From Brachypodius melanocephalos (Eukaryota; Chordata; Aves; Passeriformes; Pycnonotidae): a DNA stretch of 64,000 bases. The stretch is from assembly GCA_013398615.1 (NCBI GenBank), contig VZSR01001854.1, positions 8,817,053 to 8,881,052 on the forward strand, in the 5' to 3' direction. Position 1 is the first letter of the stretch; every line of letters begins with the position of its first letter. The position numbers were made by a program, and so were the translations under genes. Shown piece by piece: positions 1 through 11,945 of the stretch. The notes beneath the pieces were generated by a model that was given only the letters and a program-made list of their open reading frames with translations, did no database searches and was not told the origin of the DNA.

Positions 1-2305
1 GGAAGGCTTCTGCCCTTCTTCAAAGCAGTCAGTTCTTTAGAGCTTGCAGAACAATGCATCTGCAGTGGCAGCGCTCTCAGAAAGAACAAGAGAATGCAAA
101 ATGGCATCTGAGACTGGAAACTTAATTATCTTTAAAGAAATAACTGTATCTATCCGGCAGACAACAAGCAGCCGTGGTGTACGCACATTTTTCACATTTC
201 TCAGACTCATATACAGGAAGCATCAGGCTGTAACATCCCTCAAATGTAAAAATGCAGAAACTCTGGTGAGTTCATGAACTACCACGAACAGCAAGCTTCA
301 GATTTAAACAGGAGTACAGAGATTTTTATCATGTAAGGAGGAAAGTGGTAAACATAACCTGAAGGAAAGACAGAGATGCTACTCTGAGCACTGTGTTCAG
401 TCACTTACAACATGTAAGAGATCTGACAGCTGAAGGTAGAGCACTTCACAGTTTCACAGAAAAAAGAAAGATGAGGTGTGTTGGCTGGAAGATGCTGCTA
501 GAAAAACTGGCTTCAAAATATAAAATATTTTCCTAGCAGTGATAATAAATACTGGAATGTTTTCAGGAGAAATCCTGCGCTGCCACTTGAAAACACGTGA
601 GAGTACAGAGATCTTTCTTTCATTTAGCTTCTGTGAGACCCATTATAGGTCACAACAGATGATTGCAGAGCTCCCCTCTGGCCTGACTCTCCACAAATCT
701 GCAGATTTTACAGCTTCATCCTGTGGGGCCAAGGCATTTTGGCTCCAAACCAGCAAGGCACTTACGCACATGCTGAAATGAAAGCTGGCTTTCTTTGCTG
801 GAGCAGGGCCAGCACCATCAGCCTCTTGCAGGACAAGCCCAACCATCTTTAGCCATCTCAGTGTTTGACCACTTTGGGGTTTCTTTGCCACAGTAGCAAT
901 CAGAAGCTTACAAGATCAGGGGCTTGAAAAGCTTAAACTTCCAAAGCAGCGGGATACTTTTAACTCTTGCTTACCTTGCATCAATTCTGCTGAGGTAAAC
1001 GGGAGTGAATATGCTGGTGTAGAGGTTTTTTATTATGGTTGCACTCCACAATAATTTAATTGAGTTTAGGAAAGACAAATCGAGGCAAGGTACTCCAGGA
1101 AGATGAGTAAATGAAAAACAATGCCTTTCTCCAAAGAGAAACTTAATGTAATTACTCACTTGAAAAAACAAAAAGGATTAAATCAATACCTCATGGCTAA
1201 AAATACATGTATGCTGGAAGAACCTAACTTGAACCATTCTGAGTAGTAGTCTGGAAAGGATGGGAGGCATTAGGAAGGTTCAAACATATATACATACACA
1301 CACAAACACACATATATATACAGAAATATGGCAAAGAGTCATTAACAAAAATTACCTGGAATACAGAAAAAGGGGCCTGTAAAAAACCTTAACTTCAGAA
1401 AAAAGGGTGGAAGATGCAGTTTTTATGAATTAGAGGCCAGTTTAGAAACAAACAATCCAAACCCCATCTGGGCTAATTGGATGTTTTTTAAATTACTGTA
1501 TTAAATTATTGAATTAAATTAATTAAAACTTTCACCTTTCCTTCTTAAAGTCAGCATGACATCCTTTGAAGTTGTCAGTTACTGTCAGGTTGTAACAGAG
1601 TTAATTTCTGGCGGTCCAAACCTCTCGCCAAGAATTTTTTTCATGCATCCATAATGTTTTCCTATATTTTTTCTTCCCCCAATACCTTACATATTTCAAA
1701 AGAATATTTTGATTGTTCAAAATAATATTTTTGCCAGTTTAGGGTTTTTCCCCTTTTAATTTTTTTCTTAAAGCAAGCTGATAGCTGGTAGGTTAGTAGA
1801 AGTTTGCTTTAGCTACAGCAAGAAATGATTTGCTTTTCATGAAATACAATGAGATACATCATGTATTTTCAAGAAAGGACAAAATTATGCCCTAGGAAAT
1901 TCTGAGCTAAGCACGATTCCAAGATTCTGCAGTTGATTTAAGACGATAGAAGTGAAAATAGATCTATCTGAATTTATTTTTAAAAACGGAAAGAAAGAAA
2001 AGGTGTTTTATTTCACCTTTTAATACTTAGAACAGCTTATGTGCAAAGCAACTCTGCTTTATCCATTTAAGTGGAAGAAACAGAAGTGGGATGGAAATAC
2101 ACCCAGCCTTTACCACCAAGTCTGACAGAAAGGCTTGAGAATGAGTGGGAAATTAACAGATTTGGATTTTTTTCCATTTTTTCCCCAAAATTAGAAAAAA
2201 TCTGTCTAGAAGCTATTTGCAGTACTCATTCAGAACAGCTTACATTTATCTCCTTCATCCTGTCTGCAAAGGAACTGTTGTCAAAACACTGATTAATTTA
2301 CAAAC
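1..2305 (-). other. FHOD3: FHOD3 intron 3' of exon H (partial)
   Basis: This is intronic sequence that continues past the window edge. It is AT-rich with a TA/CA microsatellite near 1.3 kb. I searched the minus strand for the Arg/Glu-rich exon that follows in FHOD3 and did not find it. Open frames here are short and unrecognised. Confidence 0.9.
1284..1322. repeat. TA/CA microsatellite
   Basis: An irregular run of ATATATACATACACACAC type ending in CATATATATACA. Confidence 0.9.
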
Positions 2306-2431
2306 CTGTCAGATTTGGTCTCCTGAGGCGGTGACAGAGTTGTCCCATAACGAGTAGTGGGTGTTGTTGGGGCACTCACACCAGCATAAGGTCGTGGAGA
2401 AGAGTAAGAGCTGCTGCCATAGCTGTTGTAT
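2306..2431 (-). CDS. FHOD3: FHOD3 exon H: Ser/Tyr/Pro linker (YNSYGSSSYSSPRP...)
   Basis: This 126-base exon has acceptor CCATTTCTTCAG and donor GACAG|GTTTGT, phase 2-2. It encodes YNSYGSSSYSSPRPYAG, then VSAPTTPTTRYGTTLSPP and QETKSD. This corresponds to the mammalian FHOD3 stretch just after the FH3-linker junction (YSNFGNNSYHSSRP...PTTP...SPPQE), where mammals have more Asn/Ser and the bird sequence has an extra TTRYGTT-type insertion. It precedes the charged coiled-coil region, whose exons are not in the window. Low complexity makes it a weaker homology call than the armadillo exons, but phase, splice signals and order all agree. Confidence 0.93.
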
Positions 2432-5400
2432 CTGAAGAAATGGGAAGAAAAGTAGGAGAAAGGGGGAGACAGAAAGAATCTGTCAGCAAACAGGCATGCA
2501 ATGGTAAATCCTCTTGTTTAAGGGGTGGCAGTGATCCCATACCCCAGAACTTTTCAAACATTTACCTTCTGAAAATGTTGCTCTATTTCCAAATATTCAA
2601 CCGATCATGTACTCTTAATATCAACCACGGCATGAACATACATGATGAAACAGTGAGCTATTGGTAAGGAAAATCATGAGAGATTTGAATGGTCCCCCTA
2701 AATGACAACTCAGAACAGGAATACTTGAATTACTGCTCAGCTACTCAGAATTATTAGCTGCTTTGGGAGCTGATATCCAGCCATTAGAAAAGGGATCAAA
2801 CCAGCCCACAACAGCAGTATTCATATCTACTAAACCCAAGGAAAATGGCATCACTCCTGAGACATGATCTGAACATGGGCATCCATGACTTGCAAATGCT
2901 TGCATTTTACATGGAAAAGCAACCACATTCTTTTCAATTAAAGCCAGCAGTATTTTCTTTCCCCTCCCCCAACATAAGTAATAGCTTATGTGCCATTTCT
3001 TACAATGTCTGTAAAAAATCATCACCATGGTTAAAAAGACATGTCTCCGGAAGCATGGCTTTAGAAATTTCTATCAGCCCTTCTCTCCATTAAAAAACCC
3101 CATAAACTCGCTTCACTTCAATGTGAGCTTGCTGATCAAAGAGAAATTGTTTCCAGGACTCCTGGAACGGCCACCTCCCCAGAGTCCCTTCTATCAATGT
3201 TTTCATCCTGGCTCCTGTACTGGATAGAAAAGGCAGTTGTGTTGCTTTGCTGTGCCTTTTAACCATTGTACTTGAACAGCATGTCAGGAAAAGATTCTTG
3301 ATTTGGGAAAATGTTAATATTTCTCTCTAATATTGTTCACAGACAATGCCATTTTCCCACATGGAAAGCATACGGTGCTCTGAAGATCAGTACCGTGCAA
3401 GGCCAACTCATCCAAATGACAAAATTCATTTCAGCAAATAGAGCAACACTGTTTTCTTTATTATAATTCATAAGATATAATATATCCTCCTTCACCATAT
3501 CTTTTCTCTGCTGCTTCTTCCCTCGCACAACTCAGCACTCAGTAATTTCCCTCAGCAATTTTATTTGAAAAGCCTGGTTGGTTTCCTTCAGCTCCATTTA
3601 GCACACTCATCTAGCCATGCGAAATTTCATTCAAAGTTTCAAGCTTCACTCCTTAGGGTCCAAGAGCATTGCTGCCTGCCAAAGCCCATGTTAAAATCAG
3701 AGCATATTTCAGCTAGGTGCTTTTACAATGGAAGAGATCATGCTTTAGAGAACATGTCCTCTCGGACAGCAGTTTCAGGTTAATGCTTTAGAAAACACCT
3801 CCCCTCCCTCATCTGTTTTTGAGACACTATACTGACCAGTAACAGGGAAATAATTTTGGAAAAAATTCTAACATGCACGTTTCTAAGCTACAAATGGAAT
3901 TTTGCAGGAAATAATTGGTGTCAGGGCCTTCTTGCTCCAGAAGAAAACTAACTAGAAACTGGAGACCGTGGCCGCTGGAGGCTGTGTAACCGGACAGTGT
4001 GGAGCTTCCCTGGTAGCACAGACCTAGCTTGGGTCTTCTCTCCAATGGGTTCAGCCCAGAAAATGTTCTGACTGTGCCTGTACTGAGCGAGCAATGAGAA
4101 AACTCCATTGTCCTAATAAGAGCTCAGAGCTCATTCAGTATGTTCCTGACACAGAAACCTCCATTTCCATTTCAATCGACTGCAAGAAGGCCTTCTTATC
4201 AACCATTACATGTGCTTTTCTTCTCCTCTGCCCCATGAAAAAGCTGACATACAGCAGAATCCTTTTTCAGACCAAAGATTTTCAATTAGTCCAAAGATCA
4301 CCCTCATGAAAATGGAGGGAATGCATCTCCTATGGAGTCAGACCTACAACAATCAAAAAAATCAAATTCAGAGGGACTGGCCTGGACATAACATGGTACC
4401 AAATTTAGAGGAATACTGAGTTGCTGCAACAGCAGCAAGGCAAGACCAGAAGATCAGGGTAAGTCTGTATGCTGGAAACAAAGTTTATCTTTATAACCTT
4501 CCACTGGTACTGGCTATTGCTGCCATTTTCCCTTCTTGTCTCACGTACCAGTGTAGATGCAATAGTCTTATCCAGCAGCACTCACCCTCAAGTCATCTTC
4601 CTCTTCTACAGGCACATTACTGACTAAATGGTGTGGACTTTGCCCTCCTTTTCCTCTAAATAAACCTAGAAAAAATCCCCATCCCCACCTCCACCCTTGA
4701 ACCCTTGTACTAACTGGAAGCAGAAAAGATGGTTAGAGGAAAAGAAATCACTGCAGAAATACTAAACATTGCAGTAACAGGAGGTATTCAGGAATCTACT
4801 CTCTAAAGTGTAACAGCAGCAGCAATGGGAGACCAATAAACATGTGTGAGAGGCCTAAGGGAAAAATGCACCTATCAAGGAAAATGTAAATGTAGAGGAA
4901 TTCCAGTGTTCAAGGTATATGTAAAGGAAAAATACGTGAACTAAGTCACTTGTCAGCAACTACTTGGATTTACAGGCTTTCCAGGAAAAATGATAAAGGG
5001 ACAAAACACACCCACCTATTAGAGGAGAAAGATCAAAAATTAAAAGGATCAAAGGAATCAAAACATTTGTTCACATGCAGAAACTCAGAAGGACTGCTGG
5101 AGAGAGGAAGAAATAAATATGCATGCAATATAAATGTACATTTTCAGCACCTAATTCAAAGAACACTGACAACTGTGAGAGAAAGCAAAAAATCATCAAT
5201 CTCTTTTCAAGGTGATGCTCTATCATTGTTTTTAGTGCTACTTACTGTCAATCTCTTTTAGTTGAAAACAGATGAGACAAGACAATGTATTTTTTATTTT
5301 AGATGGGTGGGATAAGGAAATTAAAGTTAAAAACTAAGAGAAATGCATGAGGAACAAGTAAATTCAACAGATGGTGTGGAGATAAAACTGTCTACTCTGA

Positions 5401-5912
5401 GTTTTACGTGATCTTTATAGATCTCTTATTACAAGCATGAGCTGAAACTGCACATGAGATAGACATGCACTATAATCAAACAACTTTAGGATTTGGCAGT
5501 TCAGCCTTTGAAGCCAGGACTTCACCCCTGAATTTCAAGTGCTGATCTAACCTCTCTTGGTTTTATATCAGAAGAGCCCCATTAATTTTCATGAAAACAT
5601 GTCTGCAAATTACATTGTTGTAAATGAGAGCAAAATGGTGCTTCTTTCTGTGATCTCCCAAATCATGGATTATTTATCTTGCTCTACAGACAAGGCCAGG
5701 ATATTTATTAACTACAGATCTGGAAGAAGAGTAATGATGTCAGCAAAGGCAAGGGGAAAATATCAAATCAAAATACAGGCTTACAGGGCTAAAATTAGTA
5801 CAGTATGTTCTGGAAATAATACAACACATAGAGTAGCATTATTACCAGTCTAAAATTCTTAGAAAGCATTATTCATTTATCTAAAAATTACTGTCAGCTA
5901 TATAAAATCTAC
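2432..5912 (-). other. FHOD3: FHOD3 intron between exons G and H (3481 bp)
   Basis: No transposon or coding similarity was recognised. Open frames on both strands are short with no family motif. A TGCATG hexamer in transcript sense lies at 2500-2495, about 64 nt upstream of exon H. Confidence 0.9.
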
Positions 5913-6290
5913 CTGTTTTCCCTCATCATTTCTGCTTCCTTCTCTTTGACAGGTGCTGGAGACTCTTCAAAGTCATACGAGAAGAGGTGAAAAGGAGTGT
6001 GTGGTACATAAGGTAATTTCTCCACTGTTGGAGACGCCTTTGGAGTAATGGATGCTGAGGAGTTTTGGGGAGAGCTCAGCAATGCTGTTGCAGGTGAAGA
6101 TGGTGATGAAAGAACAGATTTATGAGGAGAGACAGATGAGTCAGGCACAGAAGAGGAGTTGCTAGAAAAGCTCTTTGCTCTAGAGCAGGGGAGAGCCCTC
6201 TCGGCTGGAGAAATGGCACTGGAGACAGCTGAAGAGTCACAACCCTGTGAAAAGTTTTCCTTCACAGCTTCATGCACATCTGGAACCTCA
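5913..6290 (-). CDS. FHOD3: FHOD3 exon G: probable cassette exon, Ser/Pro-rich disordered segment
   Basis: This 378-base exon (126 codon equivalents, phase 2-2) has acceptor TTTTTCCTCCTGCAG and donor AACAG|GTAGAT. The segment starts EVPDVHEAVKENFSQG and ends KEKEAEMMREN plus a split Arg codon. Serine makes up 29 of 125 whole codons, and nine Ser/Thr-Pro sites are visible, so it is probably disordered and phosphorylated (inference). A more ordered motif, KLPYVPHTPFHLFSYDFEE, lies near residues 91-109. Established knowledge: the heart isoform of mammalian FHOD3 carries alternative exons 11 and 12 here, and this region has been linked to binding cardiac myosin-binding protein C. In the window it is the longest FHOD3 exon. 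Skipping F and G would join SER to YNSYG, which matches the short mammalian form. Confidence 0.93.
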
Positions 6291-7920
6291 CTGCAGGAGG
6301 AAAAAGTCATTAGAAAGGGAAGAGGAGAGAAAAATGGGGCAAAGGGAGATAACAGATAATAATACCTGCAGGGGAATAAAAAATGAAGTAGAGCCAGACA
6401 AACAAAAACTTCCAAAACTTAAACAATCATCACATCTATTTAAATAAAGAGAATTCACATTGGGATTCTTCTTAGTGTTGGAAATACCGGGGAAAAGAAG
6501 CAACCCATTCTAAAGGAAAAGAGGGGATTTAACCTACAGGCTTCAGAACTAATTTTTGTGAGACTTTCACACCTATTTTTGTAACTTTCAAGTTAGGTTG
6601 TAAACATCGTCAGAGCAGTACAAAGCAGACTGAGCACACTGGAAAATACTCCATGGAGCACCAATGCTTCAAGATAGTCTGCAGGACTGCTTCTCCAAGT
6701 CCAGATATCTGACTATCATCCTCCCTGGGAGTCTGATCTTTTTACTAAAATGTTCATCCAACAAAGATGAAAATAAAAAAAGTACTTAATTAGCACTGTT
6801 CTGTCAAAATTTAAGTTTAGAATGATCTCAAAAGCAACACCTTACCAGATATTTGCCTAGATATGAAGGCACTAATTTATGATTTCTGTGAGTGTCAGCA
6901 TTCAATGCTGGTCTCTCATAGAGACTTGCAGAGTTTGCATCAAAGGAAACAGAAAACACATCTGCTTTGCTCTACTGAAGGCAGATGTTGGTGAGTGACA
7001 GAAGGCACAAAGCAGGTGAAAAGCCATGGGATCTGCACTCCAGGGTGTCTGTTTTCACTAGTAACTCCAGCATAAACACTGTGCGTGGGCTTTGGGCTGG
7101 ATCAATCGGCATGTGACTGATTTCATTCTCCCAAGACCAGTTTTGCAATCCCCCAACTGTCATGGAAGGCACAGTCCTTATCTGAGGACTGTGGGCTTGG
7201 CACAGCATAGGCAACAAAAACACAATGTATGTTAGATATGTTGGGATCTTATGCAGTTAATCATCAGGTGTATACCAGGTAATTATTCTCACAATGGAAA
7301 ATCTGGAAACCTTCATCTATTCCATCTGCTGTGCTTGACAGGAGACACTGAAGCCAGGCCAGTCCTACCTGACAGCATCTAATACAAACAGCCATATTAC
7401 AGATAACTTTTGTTATGCTACAGAGGCAGTGAAAGAAGGTACTTAGGAAAGTCATGGGAATATCACCCAGTTATCTTAAAGAGATAATTATCTTAAAAAG
7501 ACCAATGACCTAAAACCACATTATGCTCTTCACATGGCTCTTCTTCACTTTTTAAAGCAGTATTTTAGTACACTGATGAGATTTACCAATAACTTGTGTC
7601 TTAGCTTTAACTTTTAAGAATCAGATTTGATGAAATTATCACTTAATTTTGAATTTTCAGTCAGTCATTGGCAAGATGTGCAGACTGGAAGATAACAACA
7701 ACAATACAGTATTTTCTTTGGAATTCACACATCAAACAGTTTCCTTTCTTCCTTCTGTGCTGTACAGTGTCTGCAAGAATGTGGTTTATGTAAAAAAAAA
7801 AATCCAATCTATTTTGCTGAGTTGCAAAGCCAAATAATTTAACCTAAATCAAATAGCTGCCTCGAAAAAAGAATGTATTTTCTTGCTTTCAGTTTATTAG
7901 GATCAAGCTGCCAAATGCCA

Positions 7921-7942
7921 AACACACATATATATATATATC
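7921..7942. repeat. (CA)n(TA)n microsatellite
   Basis: ACACACA followed by about six TA units. Confidence 0.9.
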
Positions 7943-8050
7943 CCAGAAATAGGTGGAAATTTTACACAAGAGTATTAATAGGTGATGAGGAATATTGATT
8001 GGTGATTTGCTTATATCTGTATATACACAGATGGGCAGGCATTTATAGAT

Positions 8051-8079
8051 TTTATATATATTATATATACATATATATC
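8051..8079. repeat. TA-rich microsatellite
   Basis: Imperfect TATATA blocks interrupted by TTA and TACA. Confidence 0.85.
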
Positions 8080-8544
8080 AATTTTGCCTCAAAGTAGTTC
8101 TTTGCTACTAGAACATGAACTAACTTACGTGAAAACTTAGGCAGCATTCAAAAAAGTCAATTTACTGCATAGCAACAGATATTCCTAATAAGGCAGTATT
8201 ATGAAGATAGGGATGAAAACCTAAGAAGCCAAGCAGTATCCTCAGCTGAGCATTGTAGTGTTTCATCATGCCTTAACTAAGAAGTTAAACCAAACCATGC
8301 TTAAAGTCATACTTTTCACTAAAGCTTTTAGAATTTGTGAGCATTACATAAATGGAGTAACTGCAGACAGTTCATAGTGCACTGAACCTATATAATTAAA
8401 CAAGTTTCCACTAGCACTGCCTCCCCCCAGCCCCCTCTCCAAAGCTTTTAAATGCAAAAATATTTCCTTGGAGGGTGGCTTTAACAGGTGATCAAGGAAT
8501 GTGAGTGAAAAGGTGGGTGCTGCTGCACACTGTGCTGGTGAGTT

Positions 8545-8549
8545 CATGC
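8545..8549 (-). promoter_or_regulatory. Rbfox-type GCATG downstream of exon F
   Basis: GCATG in transcript sense at intron positions +46 to +50 after exon F. Pentamers occur often by chance, so support is weak alone. Confidence 0.3.
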
Positions 8550-8594
8550 CAGAGCCCAAAGAAAAGGTGGAGGAACAATGCTGAATCCTGGTAC

Positions 8595-8693
8595 CTGGCT
8601 TTGACCTGCCTAATGGCCTCTTCCTCCCCCTCATCCTCAGTATTGGGCTCTGTGACTGGCTGTTCTTCTTCCTCCTCTTCATACTCGTCCTCT
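8595..8693 (-). CDS. FHOD3: FHOD3 exon F: probable cassette exon, acidic segment
   Basis: This is a predicted 99-base exon with acceptor TTCTGACCTCAG and donor GCCAG|GTACCA. Phase 2 at both ends fits exon E upstream and exon G downstream. The translated segment begins EDEYEEEEEEQPVTEPNT, continues EDEGEEEAIRQVKA and joins exon G through a split Ser codon. It is about half Glu/Asp and contains a TEDE casein-kinase-2-like site. A second GT seven bases earlier in the intron direction (CAG|GTCAAA) would break phase with exon G, which decides the 3' end. Mammalian heart FHOD3 isoforms include two extra exons (11 and 12) at this point, and exons F and G are likely their equivalents. The donor is weak at +4/+5, as is common in regulated exons. 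Confidence 0.83.
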
Positions 8694-8717
8694 CTGAGGT
8701 CAGAACAAGGAAAGAGG

Positions 8718-8723
8718 CATGCA
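8718..8723 (-). promoter_or_regulatory. Rbfox-type TGCATG upstream of exon F
   Basis: TGCATG in transcript sense, about 25 nt before the start of exon F. Rbfox proteins bind this hexamer and regulate heart, muscle and brain exons. Function here is inferred from position only. Confidence 0.45.
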
Positions 8724-11700
8724 GTGGGATGGAAGGAAAGAAGGTGGAAGAGAAAACAACATGAGTCCTCAGAAAAAGAAATGCAATGAAGTTAGAAATG
8801 GAAGGAAGAGACTGATGAAGAGGGAGTTATGGCCCTCCTATATTAGACAAAAAGCCACCTAAAACTTCTGCTAAGTATGTGTTTGCACAAGAGTAGCTAC
8901 CAACATAAAACTGCTATCCTCTTCTCCATTTACATTTTTTACTATTATTTTAAGATTTGAAGCCGCCATTGATTTTTCTTGAGCTTTGCTTTCCATTTAC
9001 AGCTGCCCTACCTGCAGAGGCATTAATGGAAAACATTCATGACAATAGCAATGTTCAACTCATTAGTCACTGAGTTGTGTCTTTTTGGCCTAAAGGACAG
9101 TACAGGCTGTGCTGGCATGGGACAGCTGGCACTGCACATCACGCTTTCTAAATTAACCCAAATAAAACATTCCTGATACGTAACTAATAGCTCAACTGGA
9201 AACAGAACAGGGTGAACCATTGAGTTAGAAATAACAGAGAGACCAAATCAGTTCAGGACTATTACAAATAGCAATATTTTAGTTATCAGATGCCAGTACA
9301 TGAATTATTTCAGTAGAGTCATTAGTATGGTCAAATCAGGCTCCAGTTCAGCAGTATTTCTGGCAGAAGAGAAATGAAAGTCATGCATAAAGCCTCCACA
9401 ACCTACAAACCACATAAGTAAAATAGGAAAACTGTATTAAACATAATGAGAAAGGCTACCCTGCTTGCCTCCCATCCCTTGTATCTATGCTTTTCACCTT
9501 CCCAAAACAACAGACTCACGGAAGATGTATTTGCAGTTGATACAGTTCTCCACTTGATTTAATGATGTATATACCATGAAGTTATGCTTCATGCAAAAAG
9601 GAAAACATAAAATCAGTAATGAAGTCTGTAAGGCACACATATTCCTTGCATTTTCCTGAAAGCTTATTTTCTTTCTTCTGATTCTGAAGGGATGCTCTGT
9701 GGATTTTTTTCCATTCAGAATTAGTTTCCACGTTATAAGAATAATGAATATTTACAGCGTGAGATCATAAACTCATTGAGTTCAGTGAAAAGGGTCAATC
9801 CAAAATTTGTTGTATTTATATGGAGTTACTTACAGAATAACCAGGAAAATGGCAGCACCTGGAACTTTTCCAATACTCTGGCAAACATTTACAAAGTAAA
9901 CACTTTCCACCATTCCAAAGGTGGCTTAGTGACACAACCATCTCAGTTGTCATCATCTCTTCATCTCTCTGTCCTGCCCACAAATATATACCTCCCTTAC
10001 ACAGACACCTCTCAACTTTCGCACATTTACTCATTTTCTGGAAAAAAGAAAGGAAAGAGTTGAACCAAGGAGCATTCATATAATCCCTTCTTATTAGCTC
10101 AAGCTTTGCTATTTCCTGTGAAGGGAAGCTTCTGTATCTGCTTGTCCTATAGCACTCAGATTTGGGAAATAACTCATGAAGCTCTGTGGGATCATGGTTC
10201 TCTGGTTGGGGAACAATGCATCCTATAATGCCAGCAGCACAGTTATTGCTTATATGAACAAGGGTGTCCCCACTAGTGCTGTGTTTAAAGCTCCCACCAA
10301 GATTCCACATTGGTGATGTCAAAATTTCTCCTTTCCTCAATTGCCTCAAAATGCCATGCCAAAATGAGTTAAATACTCATCTGATATGATGGATCTCATA
10401 AATTTGAAAGAGTTCTTTGAGAATTTATTCTACCTTATGAGGGCATGGCTAAAAAACCAGGAGTTTACACAGCACAGAGAAAGGAGCTGAAAAAAAAAAT
10501 TACAGTGATTTCAGAGAGATCATTCTTCTGTCAGGCCAATGACTCCTTCCTCAAAGGCCCTTGAGTTCTAGGTCAAAATCTTAGAAGAAGCTTTGATTGG
10601 AAAGCTCTTTTCATTTGCTAAATATTAAGTGTAGGAGGGCAGCAGCTACACGGCAAGTGGTTGAAAAAGCCAGAGGAAGGATCCAGCTGGGTGTGATCTG
10701 GTAGCAGAGATGATCAATGTGCACAAAGACAGGCACACTCTTCAGTCTAGGGGAGCCAATGTGGTCAAGGGAGGGTTGCACAAAAGAAATAAGTGGGAGA
10801 CTTATTTCTAGACTAGAAGAAGTGCATAGGGGAGACACTCAACACTCTGAATGTCTTCTTTCAGCAACTAAACTCAGAGCTTCAGAGGCAGACTTTCAGT
10901 TTCAGAGTCCTCGAGTATCCTCATAAGGGGGATCAGATACAGATCAGAGGAGAGGGATAAGCTCACAGGCAGGAATGATGTGTGCTCTACTTTTAATCAA
11001 AGCAACAGTGGCAGTCATTTCAGTCTTAGAGGACAGATATTCTGTCCAACAAAACAGGTAGTACCTGTTAGCTAAATCTCTCCTAAAAGGTGGAAAAGAA
11101 GCATTTCTGTGTAAATATTTATTAAAATGGGAAAACACTAACTAGAGTTGGACACTCAAACACAAAGCAGACAGGTCTGCAAAGTCATCTGAACTGTTCA
11201 GAACTATCTGTTCATTTTTGTATGCAGTGGGGAAGGGATGATGTGGAAAAGCTCATTGTTCCTCTCACATACAGATGCAAATTTGGAGTCAATGCAATAG
11301 TGGAATTAATTAAGAAAAAGGACTCATAGGGGAGTTTCCAATTAAATGAGATTGCAGCATGGTTTTTAGTAGTGCAGAGGAATCTATCCCATTTACAAAA
11401 GGCAAATATTTATCCACTGACATGGAGGAAGGCCTTCAGCTAATGCTGAAGGATCAGATATATTCAGCTAACTGTAAGGCTGTTCCTGGGTTACTTTAGT
11501 TTCATGATAAAAGTATCAGGTTAGAAATATTTAAACAAAATTCTTGTAGCGCTGAAAACAAATTTCAAAACAATCACTCTGTTTATTTTCATCTTTAAAA
11601 TGGATTAATGCTACAGGCTAAAAAAAACTAAACAAATGAACAAAACCCCATCCCTCCACAAATCTTTATGAAGTATATCATTGGTCATGGCAACTAACAA

Positions 11701-11885
11701 ACATCTTCTAGGGCACAGGATTTGCTCAGTTGTTTTAACTAAAATTTGACATTAATGTATTTATAGCCCCTTAAAATAATATGCATGTTAAAAAAGACTA
11801 TGCAAGTGCAGTTTATGGAGAGAGAACCACTAGGGCAGAAAAACAAAATCTTGACAAAGGGTTTAGAATTAACTTTTCTCCTTTT

Positions 11886-11945
11886 TTTACAATTAATAAA
11901 TTTTAAAAGAAGAAATTTACAATTAATAAATTTTAAAAGAAGAAA
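11886..11945. repeat. Perfect 30-bp tandem duplication
   Basis: Two identical copies of a 30-bp unit starting TTTACAATTAATAAATTTTA lie head to tail at 11886-11915 and 11916-11945. Confidence 0.97.

Larger units (their letters stand above)
6291..8594 (-). other. FHOD3: FHOD3 intron between cassette exons F and G (2304 bp)
   Basis: This is AT-rich intron with two TA microsatellites (7921-7942 and 8051-8079). No recognisable mobile element or additional exon is present. Confidence 0.9.

Noticed and set aside
8505..8789. Ser-rich plus-strand frame over exon F
   Set aside because: It is the shadow of the Glu-rich exon on the other strand (CTC/TTC read as Ser/Leu codons).
9816..10349. 177-codon minus-strand open frame inside the E-F intron
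   Set aside because: It is the longest open frame in the window, but the translation has no FHOD3 or other family similarity and no phase-2 splice context; likely chance.
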